Source of the DNA: CAWKCE01 sp032127035
Lineage (GTDB): Bacteria > Actinomycetota > Actinomycetes > JAHEKZ01
Reading direction: 5' to 3'
Length of the DNA stretch: 64,000 nucleotides
Assembly (NCBI GenBank): GCA_963848085.1
Contig: CAWKCE010000005.1
Span: 248,001 to 312,000 of the forward strand
The position numbers and the translations under genes are program-made. Under the pieces are notes generated by a model that had not been told where the DNA came from, searched no databases, and worked only from the letters and a program-made list of their open reading frames with translations. The first letter of the stretch is position 1, and every line of letters starts with the position of its first letter. Shown piece after piece: positions 40,482 to 48,066 of the stretch.

Positions 40482-41827
40482 CAGGCGCGGTCTCCTGCCG
40501 GGTCGGTGGCCGCGGCGGCGGCACGTGCTGCGGCCGGGAGGGCTTCGGCAATGCGGTCCAGCGCCGCGGCGTCGTGGGAGCCGGACACGAACCAGGCCTC
40601 GAACGCCGACGGCGGCAGGTACACGCCGGAGTCGAGCATGGCGTGGAAGAAGGCGGAGTAGCGCCATGACTGCTGGCTGCGGGCCGTGTCGTAGTCGAGC
40701 ACGGCGCCGTCGAGGAAGAACACGCTGAACAGCGAACCGGCCGTCTGCACCGTGTGCGCCACTCCCGCCGCCGCGAGCGCGTCACCTGTCAGCTGGGCGA
40801 CCGTCGCCGCGGCGGCGTCCACCCTCCGGTAGAGGTCGTCGGTGCATTGGCGAAGGGTTGCCACCCCCGCAGCGGTGGCAACCGGGTTCCCGGACAGCGT
40901 GCCGGCCTGGTAGACGGGGCCGACCGGCGCCAGGGCGGCCATGACGTCGCGCCGGCCACCGAACGCGGCTGCCGGCAGTCCACCTCCCATGACCTTGCCG
41001 AACGTCATGAGGTCGGGCCGCACGCCGTCGAGGCCGTACCAGCCCGCCTTCGACACCCGGAAGCCGGTCATGACCTCGTCGCTGACGAACAGGGCACCGT
41101 GGTTCCGGCACAGCGTGGCGAGCCCGGCGTTGAACCCGTCGTGCGGTGGGACAACCCCCATGTTCGCAGCGGCGGCCTCGGTGATCACGCAGGCGATCTG
41201 GTCGCCGTGCGCCTCGAACGCCTTCGCGACAGCGGCCAGGTCGTTGTAGGGAAGCACCAGCGTGTCCCCGGCCTGGGCGCCGGTGACCCCGGGGCTGTCC
41301 GGCAGGCCGAACGTGGCCACGCCCGAGCCGGCCGAAGCGAGAAGGGCATCCACGTGACCGTGGTAGCAGCCCGCGAACTTGACCACCTTGGGGCGACCGG
41401 TGAACCCGCGGGCCAACCGGATGGCCGACATCGTGGCCTCGGTGCCGCTGGACACCAACCGGACCTGGTCGACCGGGGTGCGGGCGACGATCTCCTCGGC
41501 CAGCTCGACCTCCCCGACGCCCGGCGTGCCGAACGAGTTGCCCCGCTCGGCGGCGGACGTGACAGCGGCCACGACCGCCGGGTGGGCGTGGCCGAGGATC
41601 ATCGGACCCCAGGAGCAGACCAGGTCGACGTACTGACGGCCGTCGGCGTCCCAGAGGTACGGACCCTCGCCGCGCACCATGAAGCGTGGGGTGCCTCCGA
41701 CCGCCCGGAAGGCCCGGACCGGTGAGTTGACCCCGCCCGGCGTGACCGCCTGCGCCCGGTCGAACAGCGCTGCGGACGCGGGTGCGTCGGCGGCGGTCAC
41801 GGGCGAGGCCGGGGGCGGGCGGGTCAC
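40481..41827 (-). CDS. hemL: Glutamate-1-semialdehyde 2,1-aminomutase
   Basis: PLP enzyme of 448 residues making 5-aminolevulinate in the C5 pathway started by HemA. Hallmarks: ALFDRAQAVTPGGVNSPVRAF, YVDLVCSWGPMILGHAHP, SSGTEATMSAIRLARGFTGR, KFAGCYHGHVD, SDEVMTGFR and the PLP Lys in MTFGKVMGGGLPAAAFGG. GTG at 41827 follows a -10 box by 6 bases, so it heads a transcript separate from hemB, extending through the phosphatase and cytochrome c assembly genes. Confidence 0.93.
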   Translation of the reverse strand: MTRPPPASPVTAADAPASAALFDRAQAVTPGGVNSPVRAFRAVGGTPRFMVRGEGPYLWDADGRQYVDLVCSWGPMILGHAHPAVVAAVTSAAERGNSFGTPGVGEVELAEEIVARTPVDQVRLVSSGTEATMSAIRLARGFTGRPKVVKFAGCYHGHVDALLASAGSGVATFGLPDSPGVTGAQAGDTLVLPYNDLAAVAKAFEAHGDQIACVITEAAAANMGVVPPHDGFNAGLATLCRNHGALFVSDEVMTGFRVSKAGWYGLDGVRPDLMTFGKVMGGGLPAAAFGGRRDVMAALAPVGPVYQAGTLSGNPVATAAGVATLRQCTDDLYRRVDAAAATVAQLTGDALAAAGVAHTVQTAGSLFSVFFLDGAVLDYDTARSQQSWRYSAFFHAMLDSGVYLPPSAFEAWFVSGSHDAAALDRIAEALPAAARAAAAATDPAGDRA

Positions 41828-41833
41828 CGGGCG

Positions 41834-41839
41834 ATTATC
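41834..41839 (-). promoter_or_regulatory. Extended -10 of hemL
   Basis: On the minus strand TGTGATAAT gives GATAAT with an upstream TG, a good extended -10, ending 6 bases before the hemL GTG. Leaderless transcription predicted. Confidence 0.5.
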
Positions 41840-41888
41840 ACAGCCCCGTCCGGCTGGTCGGGACGCACCCTGGGGGGGTGGAACAAGT

Positions 41889-41976
41889 GTGCGGAATTCT
41901 CGGCTATCGCCTCGAATTCCGCACGCCAAGCCCCCTCCGCGTGCACTTTTCGAGGCTGCCGCCGCGAATTCCGCAC
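41889..41976. repeat. Three copies of an 11-base unit (GTGCGGAATTC / GAATTCCGCAC)
   Basis: GTGCGGAATTC at 41889-41899 is inverted as GAATTCCGCAC at 41914-41924 (14-base spacer), and GAATTCCGCAC recurs at 41966-41976. A GTGCAC palindrome lies between copies two and three. It occupies most of the hemB-hemL gap, downstream of hemB and upstream of the hemL promoter. It could be an extragenic palindromic repeat, terminator or protein-binding array. Confidence 0.6.
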
Positions 41977-42006
41977 ATTCGTGCAACGGGGGACGGGAGG
42001 GGACGC

Positions 42007-42999
42007 TCAGCCGCCGCGGACGAGGGTGGCGACCTCGGTGGCCCAGTAGGTCACCACGGTGTGCGCTCCGGCGCGACGGATCCCGACCAACGACTCCAGG
42101 ATTGCCCGATCCCGCTCGATCCAGCCGTTGGCGGCCGCCGCCTCGACCATCGCCATCTCTCCCGACACCTGGTACGCCGCGACCGGCACCTCGACCGCAT
42201 CCGCCACCCGCCGGACGACGTCCAGGTACGGCCCGGCCGGCTTGACCATCACCGCGTCCGCGCCCTCCTCGAGGTCGGCGAACACCTCGCGCAGCGCCTC
42301 GTCGGCGTTCGCCGGGTCCATCTGGTACGCGCGGCGGTCGCCGAACGACGGCGTCGACTCCGCCGCGTCGCGAAACGGCCCGTAGAAGGCCGAGGCGTAC
42401 TTCGCTGCATACGCGAGCACCATGCGGTCGGCGTACCCCACCGCCTCCAACGCCTGCCGAATGACGCCGACCTGGCCGTCCATCATCCCGCTGGGAGCGA
42501 TCACGTCCGCCCCCGCCGTTGCCTGGGCGGCCGCCACGGACGCGTACCGAACCAGCGCCGCGTCGTTGTCGACGGTGGCGTCCGGCCCGGACGATGTCAG
42601 CGGTCCGCAGTGACCCGACTCGGTGTACTCGCACAGGCACAGGTCGGCCATCAGGACGGTCGAGTCACCAAGGTCGGCCCGCAGCGCCCGCAGCGCCTGC
42701 TGGACGATCCCGTCGTCGGCATCCGCGCCAGACCCGACCGCGTCCTTGACGGCCGGGATCCCGAACAGCAGCAGACCGCCGACCCCGGCCTCGACCGCCT
42801 CCGCAGCCGTCCGACGCAGGGAGTCGAGGCTGTGCTGCTGCACCCCTGGCATCGACGCCACCGGCAGCGGATCGAACAGACCCTCCTTGACGAACAGCGG
42901 CAGCACGAGGTCGGCTGGATGGAGCCGAGTCTCGGCCACCAGACGTCGCACAGCAGGCGTGCGGCGCAGCCGCCGCGGCCGGTCGACCGGAAAGGCCAT
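42007..42999 (-). CDS. hemB: Porphobilinogen synthase (delta-aminolevulinate dehydratase)
   Basis: Enzyme of 330 residues condensing two 5-aminolevulinates. The zinc Cys cluster is present (LCLCEYTESGHCG), as are the two active-site lysine regions, YAAKYASAFYGPFRDA and AVMVKPAGPYLDVV, and APSGMMDGQVGVIR. The zinc-type cluster differs from the magnesium-type Asp-rich variant. ATG at 42999, 2 bases after the cobA/hemD stop. Last gene of the rex-hemA-hemC-cobA/hemD-hemB unit. Confidence 0.93.
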   Translation of the reverse strand: MAFPVDRPRRLRRTPAVRRLVAETRLHPADLVLPLFVKEGLFDPLPVASMPGVQQHSLDSLRRTAAEAVEAGVGGLLLFGIPAVKDAVGSGADADDGIVQQALRALRADLGDSTVLMADLCLCEYTESGHCGPLTSSGPDATVDNDAALVRYASVAAAQATAGADVIAPSGMMDGQVGVIRQALEAVGYADRMVLAYAAKYASAFYGPFRDAAESTPSFGDRRAYQMDPANADEALREVFADLEEGADAVMVKPAGPYLDVVRRVADAVEVPVAAYQVSGEMAMVEAAAANGWIERDRAILESLVGIRRAGAHTVVTYWATEVATLVRGG

Positions 43000-43001
43000 C
43001 G

Positions 43002-44612
43002 CTACTTGGCCCGGCGCCTCGCCGAGCCCTTGCGCAGGCTCGGGCGCCAGACCGACTCACCGGTCTCCAGCGCGGCCAGGCGCAGCGCGCCGCCGAACTG
43101 GGCGAGCTCGTCGGCCAGCACCGACACCGACGGCGTCGACGCAAGGACGTCGACTCGCAGCCCGTGCTCCTCGGCCGTCTTCGCGGTCTGCGGTCCGATC
43201 ACCGCGACCACGGTGGACGCGTGTGGCTTGCCGGCGATCCCGATGAGGTTGCGGACGGTCGACGACGACGTGAACAGCACCGCGTCGAACCCGCCGGTCT
43301 TGATCGCCTCGCGGGTCTCTGCCGGCGGCGGCGCCGCACGAACCGTGCGATACGCGGTGACGTCCTCGACCTCCCAGCCGAGCTCGACCAGCCCCGCCAC
43401 CAAGGTCTCGGTGGCGATGTCGGCCCGCGGCAGGAAGACCCGGTTGATCGGGTCGAGCACGTCGTCGTGAGCGGGCCAGTCCTCCAGGAGTCCGCGCGCG
43501 GACTGCTCGCCGGACGGGACGAGGTCGGCTCGTACACCGAACGCCTCGAGCGCCCGGGCGGTCTGGTCACCCACGGCCGCGATCTTGATGCCGGCAAACG
43601 CTCGGGCGTCAAGCCCGTACTCCTCGAACTTCTCTCGCACCGCCTTGACCGCGTTGGTCGAGGTGAACGCGATCCACTGGTAGCGCCCGGACACCAGGCC
43701 GTGCAGTGCCCGGTCCATCTGCTGTGGGGTCCGCGGCGGCTCAACCGAGATCGTGGGAACCTCGACCGGTACGGCGCCGTGGCGACGCAGCTGGTCGGAC
43801 AGGGCCCCCGACTGCTCCTTGGTCCGGGGCACCAGGACCCGCCAGCCGAACAGCGGCTTGGTCTCGAACCACGACAGCCGGTCACGCAGGTCGACGCCGG
43901 CCCCCACGACCGCGATCGCCGGACAGTCCAGCTTTGCCGCCTTGAGGTCCCGCGCCACGTTCGCCAGCGTCGACACCACCGTGCGCTGCGCCGTCGTGGA
44001 GCCGGACGTCGTCACCGACACCGGGCTGTCGGCAGCCCGGCCTGCGGAAACGAGCCCGGCCGCCGCGGTGCCGATCCACTCGGTGTCGCCCAGCGCCACG
44101 ATGGTGGTGTCCGCGTTGGTGTGCGTCGACCAGTCCAGCCGCGCGCCGTTGCTCGTGACGACATGCACCGATCGCACCTTGGCCGTGGTGAGCGGAACGC
44201 CCGCGTACGCCGGAACCGCCGTCACCGACGACGCGCCCGGAACGACCTCGAACGCAATGCCGGCCTTGCCGCAGGCACCGGCCTCCTCAGGGAAGCCGTG
44301 GAAGAGAATCGGGTCTCCGTCCATCAGCCGGACCACGCGCTGGCAGCGGCGCGCCGCCGACACGACGAGCTTGGCGCGCCCGGCGTGGGTGAGCGGCTGA
44401 CCACTCACCCCGCTCGACGCGTCGACCACCTCGACCTCAGGGCCGACGAACGCCGCCAGAGCGGCGCGGGACGCCCCCTGGTCGACGACGACGACATCGG
44501 CCTGGCGCAACAGCTCAACGGCGCGCAGAGTCAGCAGCTCGGGGTCTCCCGGGCCGGCTCCGACGAACGCGACTGATCCGAGGGTCTTCTTCTTGGCGGT
44601 GCGTGTGGTCAC
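43002..44612 (-). CDS. hemD: Fused uroporphyrinogen-III C-methyltransferase-like / uroporphyrinogen-III synthase
   Basis: Bifunctional-length protein of 536 residues. N-terminal tetrapyrrole methylase domain (about 12-250) has VAFVGAGPGDPELLTLRA and FEVVPGASSVTAVPAYAGVPLT, but the usual RLKGGDP-type loop reads RLMDGDP, so methylase activity is uncertain. C-terminal HemD domain (about 265-520) has GWRVLVPRTKEQSGAL, YQWIAFTSTNAVKAV, KIAAVGDQTARAL, DAVLFTSSSTVRNLI and VVAVIGPQTAKTAEEHG. It closes hydroxymethylbilane into uroporphyrinogen III. GTG at 44612 overlaps the hemC stop. Fusion is common in actinobacteria. Confidence 0.88.
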   Translation of the reverse strand: MTTRTAKKKTLGSVAFVGAGPGDPELLTLRAVELLRQADVVVVDQGASRAALAAFVGPEVEVVDASSGVSGQPLTHAGRAKLVVSAARRCQRVVRLMDGDPILFHGFPEEAGACGKAGIAFEVVPGASSVTAVPAYAGVPLTTAKVRSVHVVTSNGARLDWSTHTNADTTIVALGDTEWIGTAAAGLVSAGRAADSPVSVTTSGSTTAQRTVVSTLANVARDLKAAKLDCPAIAVVGAGVDLRDRLSWFETKPLFGWRVLVPRTKEQSGALSDQLRRHGAVPVEVPTISVEPPRTPQQMDRALHGLVSGRYQWIAFTSTNAVKAVREKFEEYGLDARAFAGIKIAAVGDQTARALEAFGVRADLVPSGEQSARGLLEDWPAHDDVLDPINRVFLPRADIATETLVAGLVELGWEVEDVTAYRTVRAAPPPAETREAIKTGGFDAVLFTSSSTVRNLIGIAGKPHASTVVAVIGPQTAKTAEEHGLRVDVLASTPSVSVLADELAQFGGALRLAALETGESVWRPSLRKGSARRRAK

Positions 44613-45550
44613 CGGGCAACGTCTCCCGTAATGACGGCGTCCGCCGACGAGAGCAAGCGGCGGGCGAGCTCGTGGCCCACCTCCGCTGCCTCGGCGACCG
44701 GCGCCGTGATGGACATGCGGCGGATCGTTGTTCCGTCGACGCTGGCGACGACGGCGTGCAACGACAGGACGGGTTCGGCGAACCCGGGTTCGTCAGCGAC
44801 CGCGAGGGCGCCGACAGGTGCCGAGCAGCCAGCCTCCAGGCCGGCGAGCACGGCGCGCTCCGCGGTGACGGCCGCGCGGGATGCGGGGTCGTCGAGCGTG
44901 CGAAGCGACGAGAGGAAGGGGCGCTCGGCCCCGTCGAGCGCACGGACCTCGACCGCGAGCGCGCCCTGACCGGGTGCCGGCAGCATCACCGACGGGTCGA
45001 TGACCTCGGTAATGCGGTCCAGCCGCCCCAGGCGTACCAGGCCGGCGCGCGCGAGCAGCACGGCGTCGACGGTGGCGTCGGCAACCAGCCCCAGTCGGGT
45101 GTCGACGTTGCCCCGGATGTCGACGACCTCCAGGTCGGGCCGGTGGGCCCGCAGCTGGGCGGCGCGGCGCGGCGAGCCGGTTCCGACCCGCGCTCCCGCC
45201 GGCAGCGCGGCCACGGTGAGGCCGTCGCGCGCAACGAGCGCATCGCGCGGGTCCTCCCTGGCCGGTACCGCGGCCAGGGACAGGCCAGGCTGCGGGGCGG
45301 TCGGCAGATCCTTGAGCGAGTGCACCGCCACGTCGACCCGGCCGCGCACGAGCGCGTCGCGCAGTGCGCTCACGAACACTCCGGTGCCGCCGATCTCACG
45401 CAACGATGCCGAGGAGGTGTCCCCCTCGGTGACCACCGGCACCAGCTCGACGGCGTGCCCCTGCTCTGCCAGCCGGGACGCCACCCACTCGGACTGCGCC
45501 AGCGCGAGCGGGCTGCGGCGGGTCCCGATGCGCACGACTGGTGCCGTCAT
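44609..45550 (-). CDS. hemC: Porphobilinogen deaminase (hydroxymethylbilane synthase)
   Basis: Enzyme of 313 residues polymerising four porphobilinogens. Conserved RIGTRRSPLALAQSEWVA, VHSLKDLPT, ARVGTGSPRRAAQLRA, GNVDTRL, MLPAPGQGALAVE and the dipyrromethane-cofactor Cys in GLEAGCSAPVGA. ATG at 45550 overlaps the hemA stop and its own stop overlaps the next gene (ATGA and GTGA), so translation is coupled through this operon. Confidence 0.94.
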   Translation of the reverse strand: MTAPVVRIGTRRSPLALAQSEWVASRLAEQGHAVELVPVVTEGDTSSASLREIGGTGVFVSALRDALVRGRVDVAVHSLKDLPTAPQPGLSLAAVPAREDPRDALVARDGLTVAALPAGARVGTGSPRRAAQLRAHRPDLEVVDIRGNVDTRLGLVADATVDAVLLARAGLVRLGRLDRITEVIDPSVMLPAPGQGALAVEVRALDGAERPFLSSLRTLDDPASRAAVTAERAVLAGLEAGCSAPVGALAVADEPGFAEPVLSLHAVVASVDGTTIRRMSITAPVAEAAEVGHELARRLLSSADAVITGDVAR

Positions 45551-46851
45551 CGGGGGCCGTCCTCGGGATCAGGGGTGCGCAGCGCCTCGATGGTCCGCAG
45601 GTCCAGGTCGAACAGCCGGTGGAGCGCCTCGGCGTAGGCATCCCCGTCCGGACCGGCGGCCAGCTCCTTCACCCGGACGGTCGGGGCGTGCAGCAGCTTG
45701 TCGACGACGCGCTGCAGCAGCCGCTCGACGTCGGCGCGGGACCGCTCGTCGAGGTCGCCGCGATGCGCGTCGAACCAGGCCAGCTCGGCGTCGATGATCT
45801 CTCGCGCGCGATCCCGCAGCGCGACGACCGTCGGTGCGACGCGGTCGGTGTGGCGGGCGTCGAGGAAGGCGTCCACCTCGTCGGCGACGATCCGCCGCAC
45901 GCCCTCGACGTCCTGCTCGTACTCGCCGTCGCTCAGGACGTCGCCCAGGTCCTCCAGGTCCACGAGCGTGACTCCCGGGACGCCGAGCACCTCCGGGTCG
46001 ATGTCCCGCGGCAGGGCGAGGTCCAGCAGCACCAGCGGCCGGGCGTGCCGCCCCTGCTGGGCCTGCCGCACGACGTCCGTGGGGACGACGTGCCCCAACG
46101 ACCCGGTGCAGGCCACGAGCAGGTCGGCGCCGGCCAGCTCGGCCGCCAGCTCGGCGAACGGGACCGCCCGCCCCCCGACCTGCTCGGCCAGCCGAGCGCC
46201 CCGCTCCGGAGTGCGGTTCACCACCGTGACAGCCACCCCGAGGCGCTGGAGCGACTGGGCAGCCAGCGACGCCATGGAGCCGGCACCGACCACGACCGCG
46301 GCTCGGCCGGCCAGCCCCTCCAGGGAGCGCGCGGCCAGCTGGAGGCCAACCGCGACCAGCGAGGCCCCGGCGGCGTCGATCCCGGTCTCGGCGTGAGCCC
46401 GCTTGCCGACGCGCAACGCGTTCTGCACCAGCTCGTTGAGGCTGCGGCCGACGGTTCCCGCGGTCTGCGCGCCGCGAAAGGCTCCGCGCACCTGGCCGAG
46501 TATCTGTGACTCCCCGACCACCATCGAGTCGAGTCCGGCCGCCACCGCGAAGGCGTGCTGCACCGCCCGGTCCTCGTAGTGCACGTACAGGTGCGGGATC
46601 AGCTCCTGGTGGTCGACGCCGGTGTGGCGGGACAACCGCTCGGTCACCGCGTCCACAGCCGGATGGAACTGGTCGGCCTCCACGTACAGCTCGATCCGGT
46701 TGCACGTCGACAGGACCATGGACTCGGCGACGGCCGACGCGTCCGTGACGTCACGCAACAGCTTCGCCACCCCGTCGGCCGGCAGCGACAGTCGCTCCAG
46801 CATCGGAACGGGTGCGGTCCGGTGGGACACCCCCAGCACGATCAGGCTCAC
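45547..46851 (-). CDS. hemA: Glutamyl-tRNA reductase
   Basis: NADPH-dependent reductase of 434 residues, first committed enzyme of C5-pathway haem synthesis. Catalytic Cys in MVLSTCNRIELYVEAD, ESQILGQVRGAF, Rossmann segment AAVVVGAGSMASLAAQSLQR, and LLDLALPRDIDPEV. GTG at 46851 overlaps the rex stop. Co-transcription with the redox sensor Rex suggests that haem supply follows the NADH/NAD ratio. Confidence 0.94.
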   Translation of the reverse strand: MSLIVLGVSHRTAPVPMLERLSLPADGVAKLLRDVTDASAVAESMVLSTCNRIELYVEADQFHPAVDAVTERLSRHTGVDHQELIPHLYVHYEDRAVQHAFAVAAGLDSMVVGESQILGQVRGAFRGAQTAGTVGRSLNELVQNALRVGKRAHAETGIDAAGASLVAVGLQLAARSLEGLAGRAAVVVGAGSMASLAAQSLQRLGVAVTVVNRTPERGARLAEQVGGRAVPFAELAAELAGADLLVACTGSLGHVVPTDVVRQAQQGRHARPLVLLDLALPRDIDPEVLGVPGVTLVDLEDLGDVLSDGEYEQDVEGVRRIVADEVDAFLDARHTDRVAPTVVALRDRAREIIDAELAWFDAHRGDLDERSRADVERLLQRVVDKLLHAPTVRVKELAAGPDGDAYAEALHRLFDLDLRTIEALRTPDPEDGPR

Positions 46852-47540
46852 GCGCGGGCCCCTTCGACAGCCGGTGAGCGCCGCTGCTCGTGGAAGGCCA
46901 GGATCGACAGCTCACTGGCGAGGTCGACGTCGCGGACGTCCACGCCAGGTGGCACAGCCAGCACCGCCGGTGCGAAGTTCAAGATGCTGCGACACCCAGC
47001 CGCGACCAGGACCTCGCACACCTGCTGCGCCGCGGTCGCTGGGGTGGCGATGATCCCGATCGGGGCGTCGGCTTCGCCTACCACCTGTGCCAGCTCGGCT
47101 GCTGGCCGTACCGGCACGCCGGCGACGACCTCCCCCACCCGCTGCGGATCGGCATCGACCAGCCCGACCAGGCGGAAGCCGCGGGAGGCCAGCCCGCCGT
47201 AGTTGGCCAGGGCGCGTCCGAGGTTGCCCACCCCCACCACGATCACCGGCCATTGGTGGGTCAGCCCCAGCTCGTGGCCGATCTGCGCCAGCAGGTGGTC
47301 GACGTCGTAGCCCACCCCCCGGGTGCCGTACGAGCCGAGCAGGGACAGGTCCTTACGGAGCTGCGCTGGGCCGACGCCGGCGGTGCCGGCCAGCGCGTCC
47401 GAGGACACGGTGGCCACTCCCCGCTCCGCCAGACCGCCGAGGACCCGGTGGTACAACGGCAGGCGCGCGATCGTGGCGTCCGGGACACCGCCGCGGGCGC
47501 GGCGGGCACCGGTGCCACGGTCGTCGACGCGCTCGTCCAC
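46848..47540 (-). CDS. rex: Redox-sensing transcriptional repressor Rex
   Basis: NADH-responsive repressor of 230 residues. N-terminal winged helix (IARLPLYHRVLGGLAERGVATVSSDALA, then VGPAQLRKDLSLLGSYGTRGVGYDV). Rossmann domain with VIVVGVGNLGRALANYGG and a C-terminal swapped helix. GTG at 47540 follows GCAGGAGATCCG, a clear ribosome binding site, and excludes 75 upstream codons. It heads rex-hemA-hemC-cobA/hemD-hemB as in Streptomyces. I could not find a canonical TGTGAA...TTCACA box upstream. A different 15-base palindrome lies in the promoter region. Confidence 0.92.
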   Translation of the reverse strand: MDERVDDRGTGARRARGGVPDATIARLPLYHRVLGGLAERGVATVSSDALAGTAGVGPAQLRKDLSLLGSYGTRGVGYDVDHLLAQIGHELGLTHQWPVIVVGVGNLGRALANYGGLASRGFRLVGLVDADPQRVGEVVAGVPVRPAAELAQVVGEADAPIGIIATPATAAQQVCEVLVAAGCRSILNFAPAVLAVPPGVDVRDVDLASELSILAFHEQRRSPAVEGARA

Positions 47541-47805
47541 CGGATCTCCTGCGTGGCGGCCGGCGCCGTGGCGCTGGGCCACCCTCGAGTACGGGTGATG
47601 CCCGGCTCCGGCGTCCCGGGGCCTGCGCCACGAGGGCGACAGACACCGGCGTCGGGAGACGGGCTTGGCTGCCAAGCGTAGGGGGTGGTGAGGGCAGGGA
47701 CAAAGTCGACGATCCCCGCCGTCCCGCGAGGCGAGACGACGCGCGGCCCGAGAACGGGAGGGCACCGGCCGGCGCGAAGTCGACCGGAGCTGTCCGCCAC
47801 CGGCC
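47541..47805. other. 265-base rex upstream region, no gene seen
   Basis: Holds the rex-hem promoter and a palindrome (47663-47703). The first about 125 bases upstream of rex form an untranslated leader in which I recognise no known RNA element. Confidence 0.5.
47663..47703 (-). promoter_or_regulatory. rex-hem promoter with 15-bp palindrome over the -10
   Basis: Minus-strand TTGTCC (complement of 47698-47703), 17-base spacer and TACGCT (complement of 47675-47680). The palindrome GCTTGGC-T-GCCAAGC (47663-47677) overlaps the -10 and start point, a repressor position. It does not resemble the Streptomyces Rex consensus. Confidence 0.5.
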
Positions 47806-48066
47806 TCAGCGGGACAGCGCGGCCCGCAGCCGAGCCTCGTCCACCCGCCAGTAGTCGTGCTGGACGCCGTCGATGAGGGTCACCGGGATCTGCTCTCCCC
47901 ACTGGGCGAGCAGCTCTGGGTCGGTGCTGATGTCGATCTCCTCCCACGGCACGTCCAGCTCGCCAGCGACCTGTGCGACCACGATCCGGGCGTCGTCGCA
48001 CAAGTGGCAGCCAGGCTTGCCGAGCAGCGTGATCTGGCGCCCACCGGTCGACCGCGGGACGGTCAA
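47806..48066 (-). CDS. Glutaredoxin/thioredoxin-like small protein
   Basis: Protein of 86 residues with a thioredoxin fold: ITLLGKPGCHLCDDARIVV contains the C-x-x-C pair, followed by DVPWEEIDISTDPELLAQWGEQIPVTLIDGVQHDYWRVDE with the cis-Pro strand. Rare TTG start at 48066 overlapping the ligase stop (TTGA). From memory it corresponds to Rv0508 next to hemA in M. tuberculosis. Partner and substrate unknown. Confidence 0.82.
   Translation of the reverse strand: MTVPRSTGGRQITLLGKPGCHLCDDARIVVAQVAGELDVPWEEIDISTDPELLAQWGEQIPVTLIDGVQHDYWRVDEARLRAALSR

Noticed and set aside
47541..47805. Canonical Rex operator upstream of rex
   Set aside because: No TGTGAA...TTCACA-like sequence found by eye on either strand; only the GCTTGGC-T-GCCAAGC palindrome.
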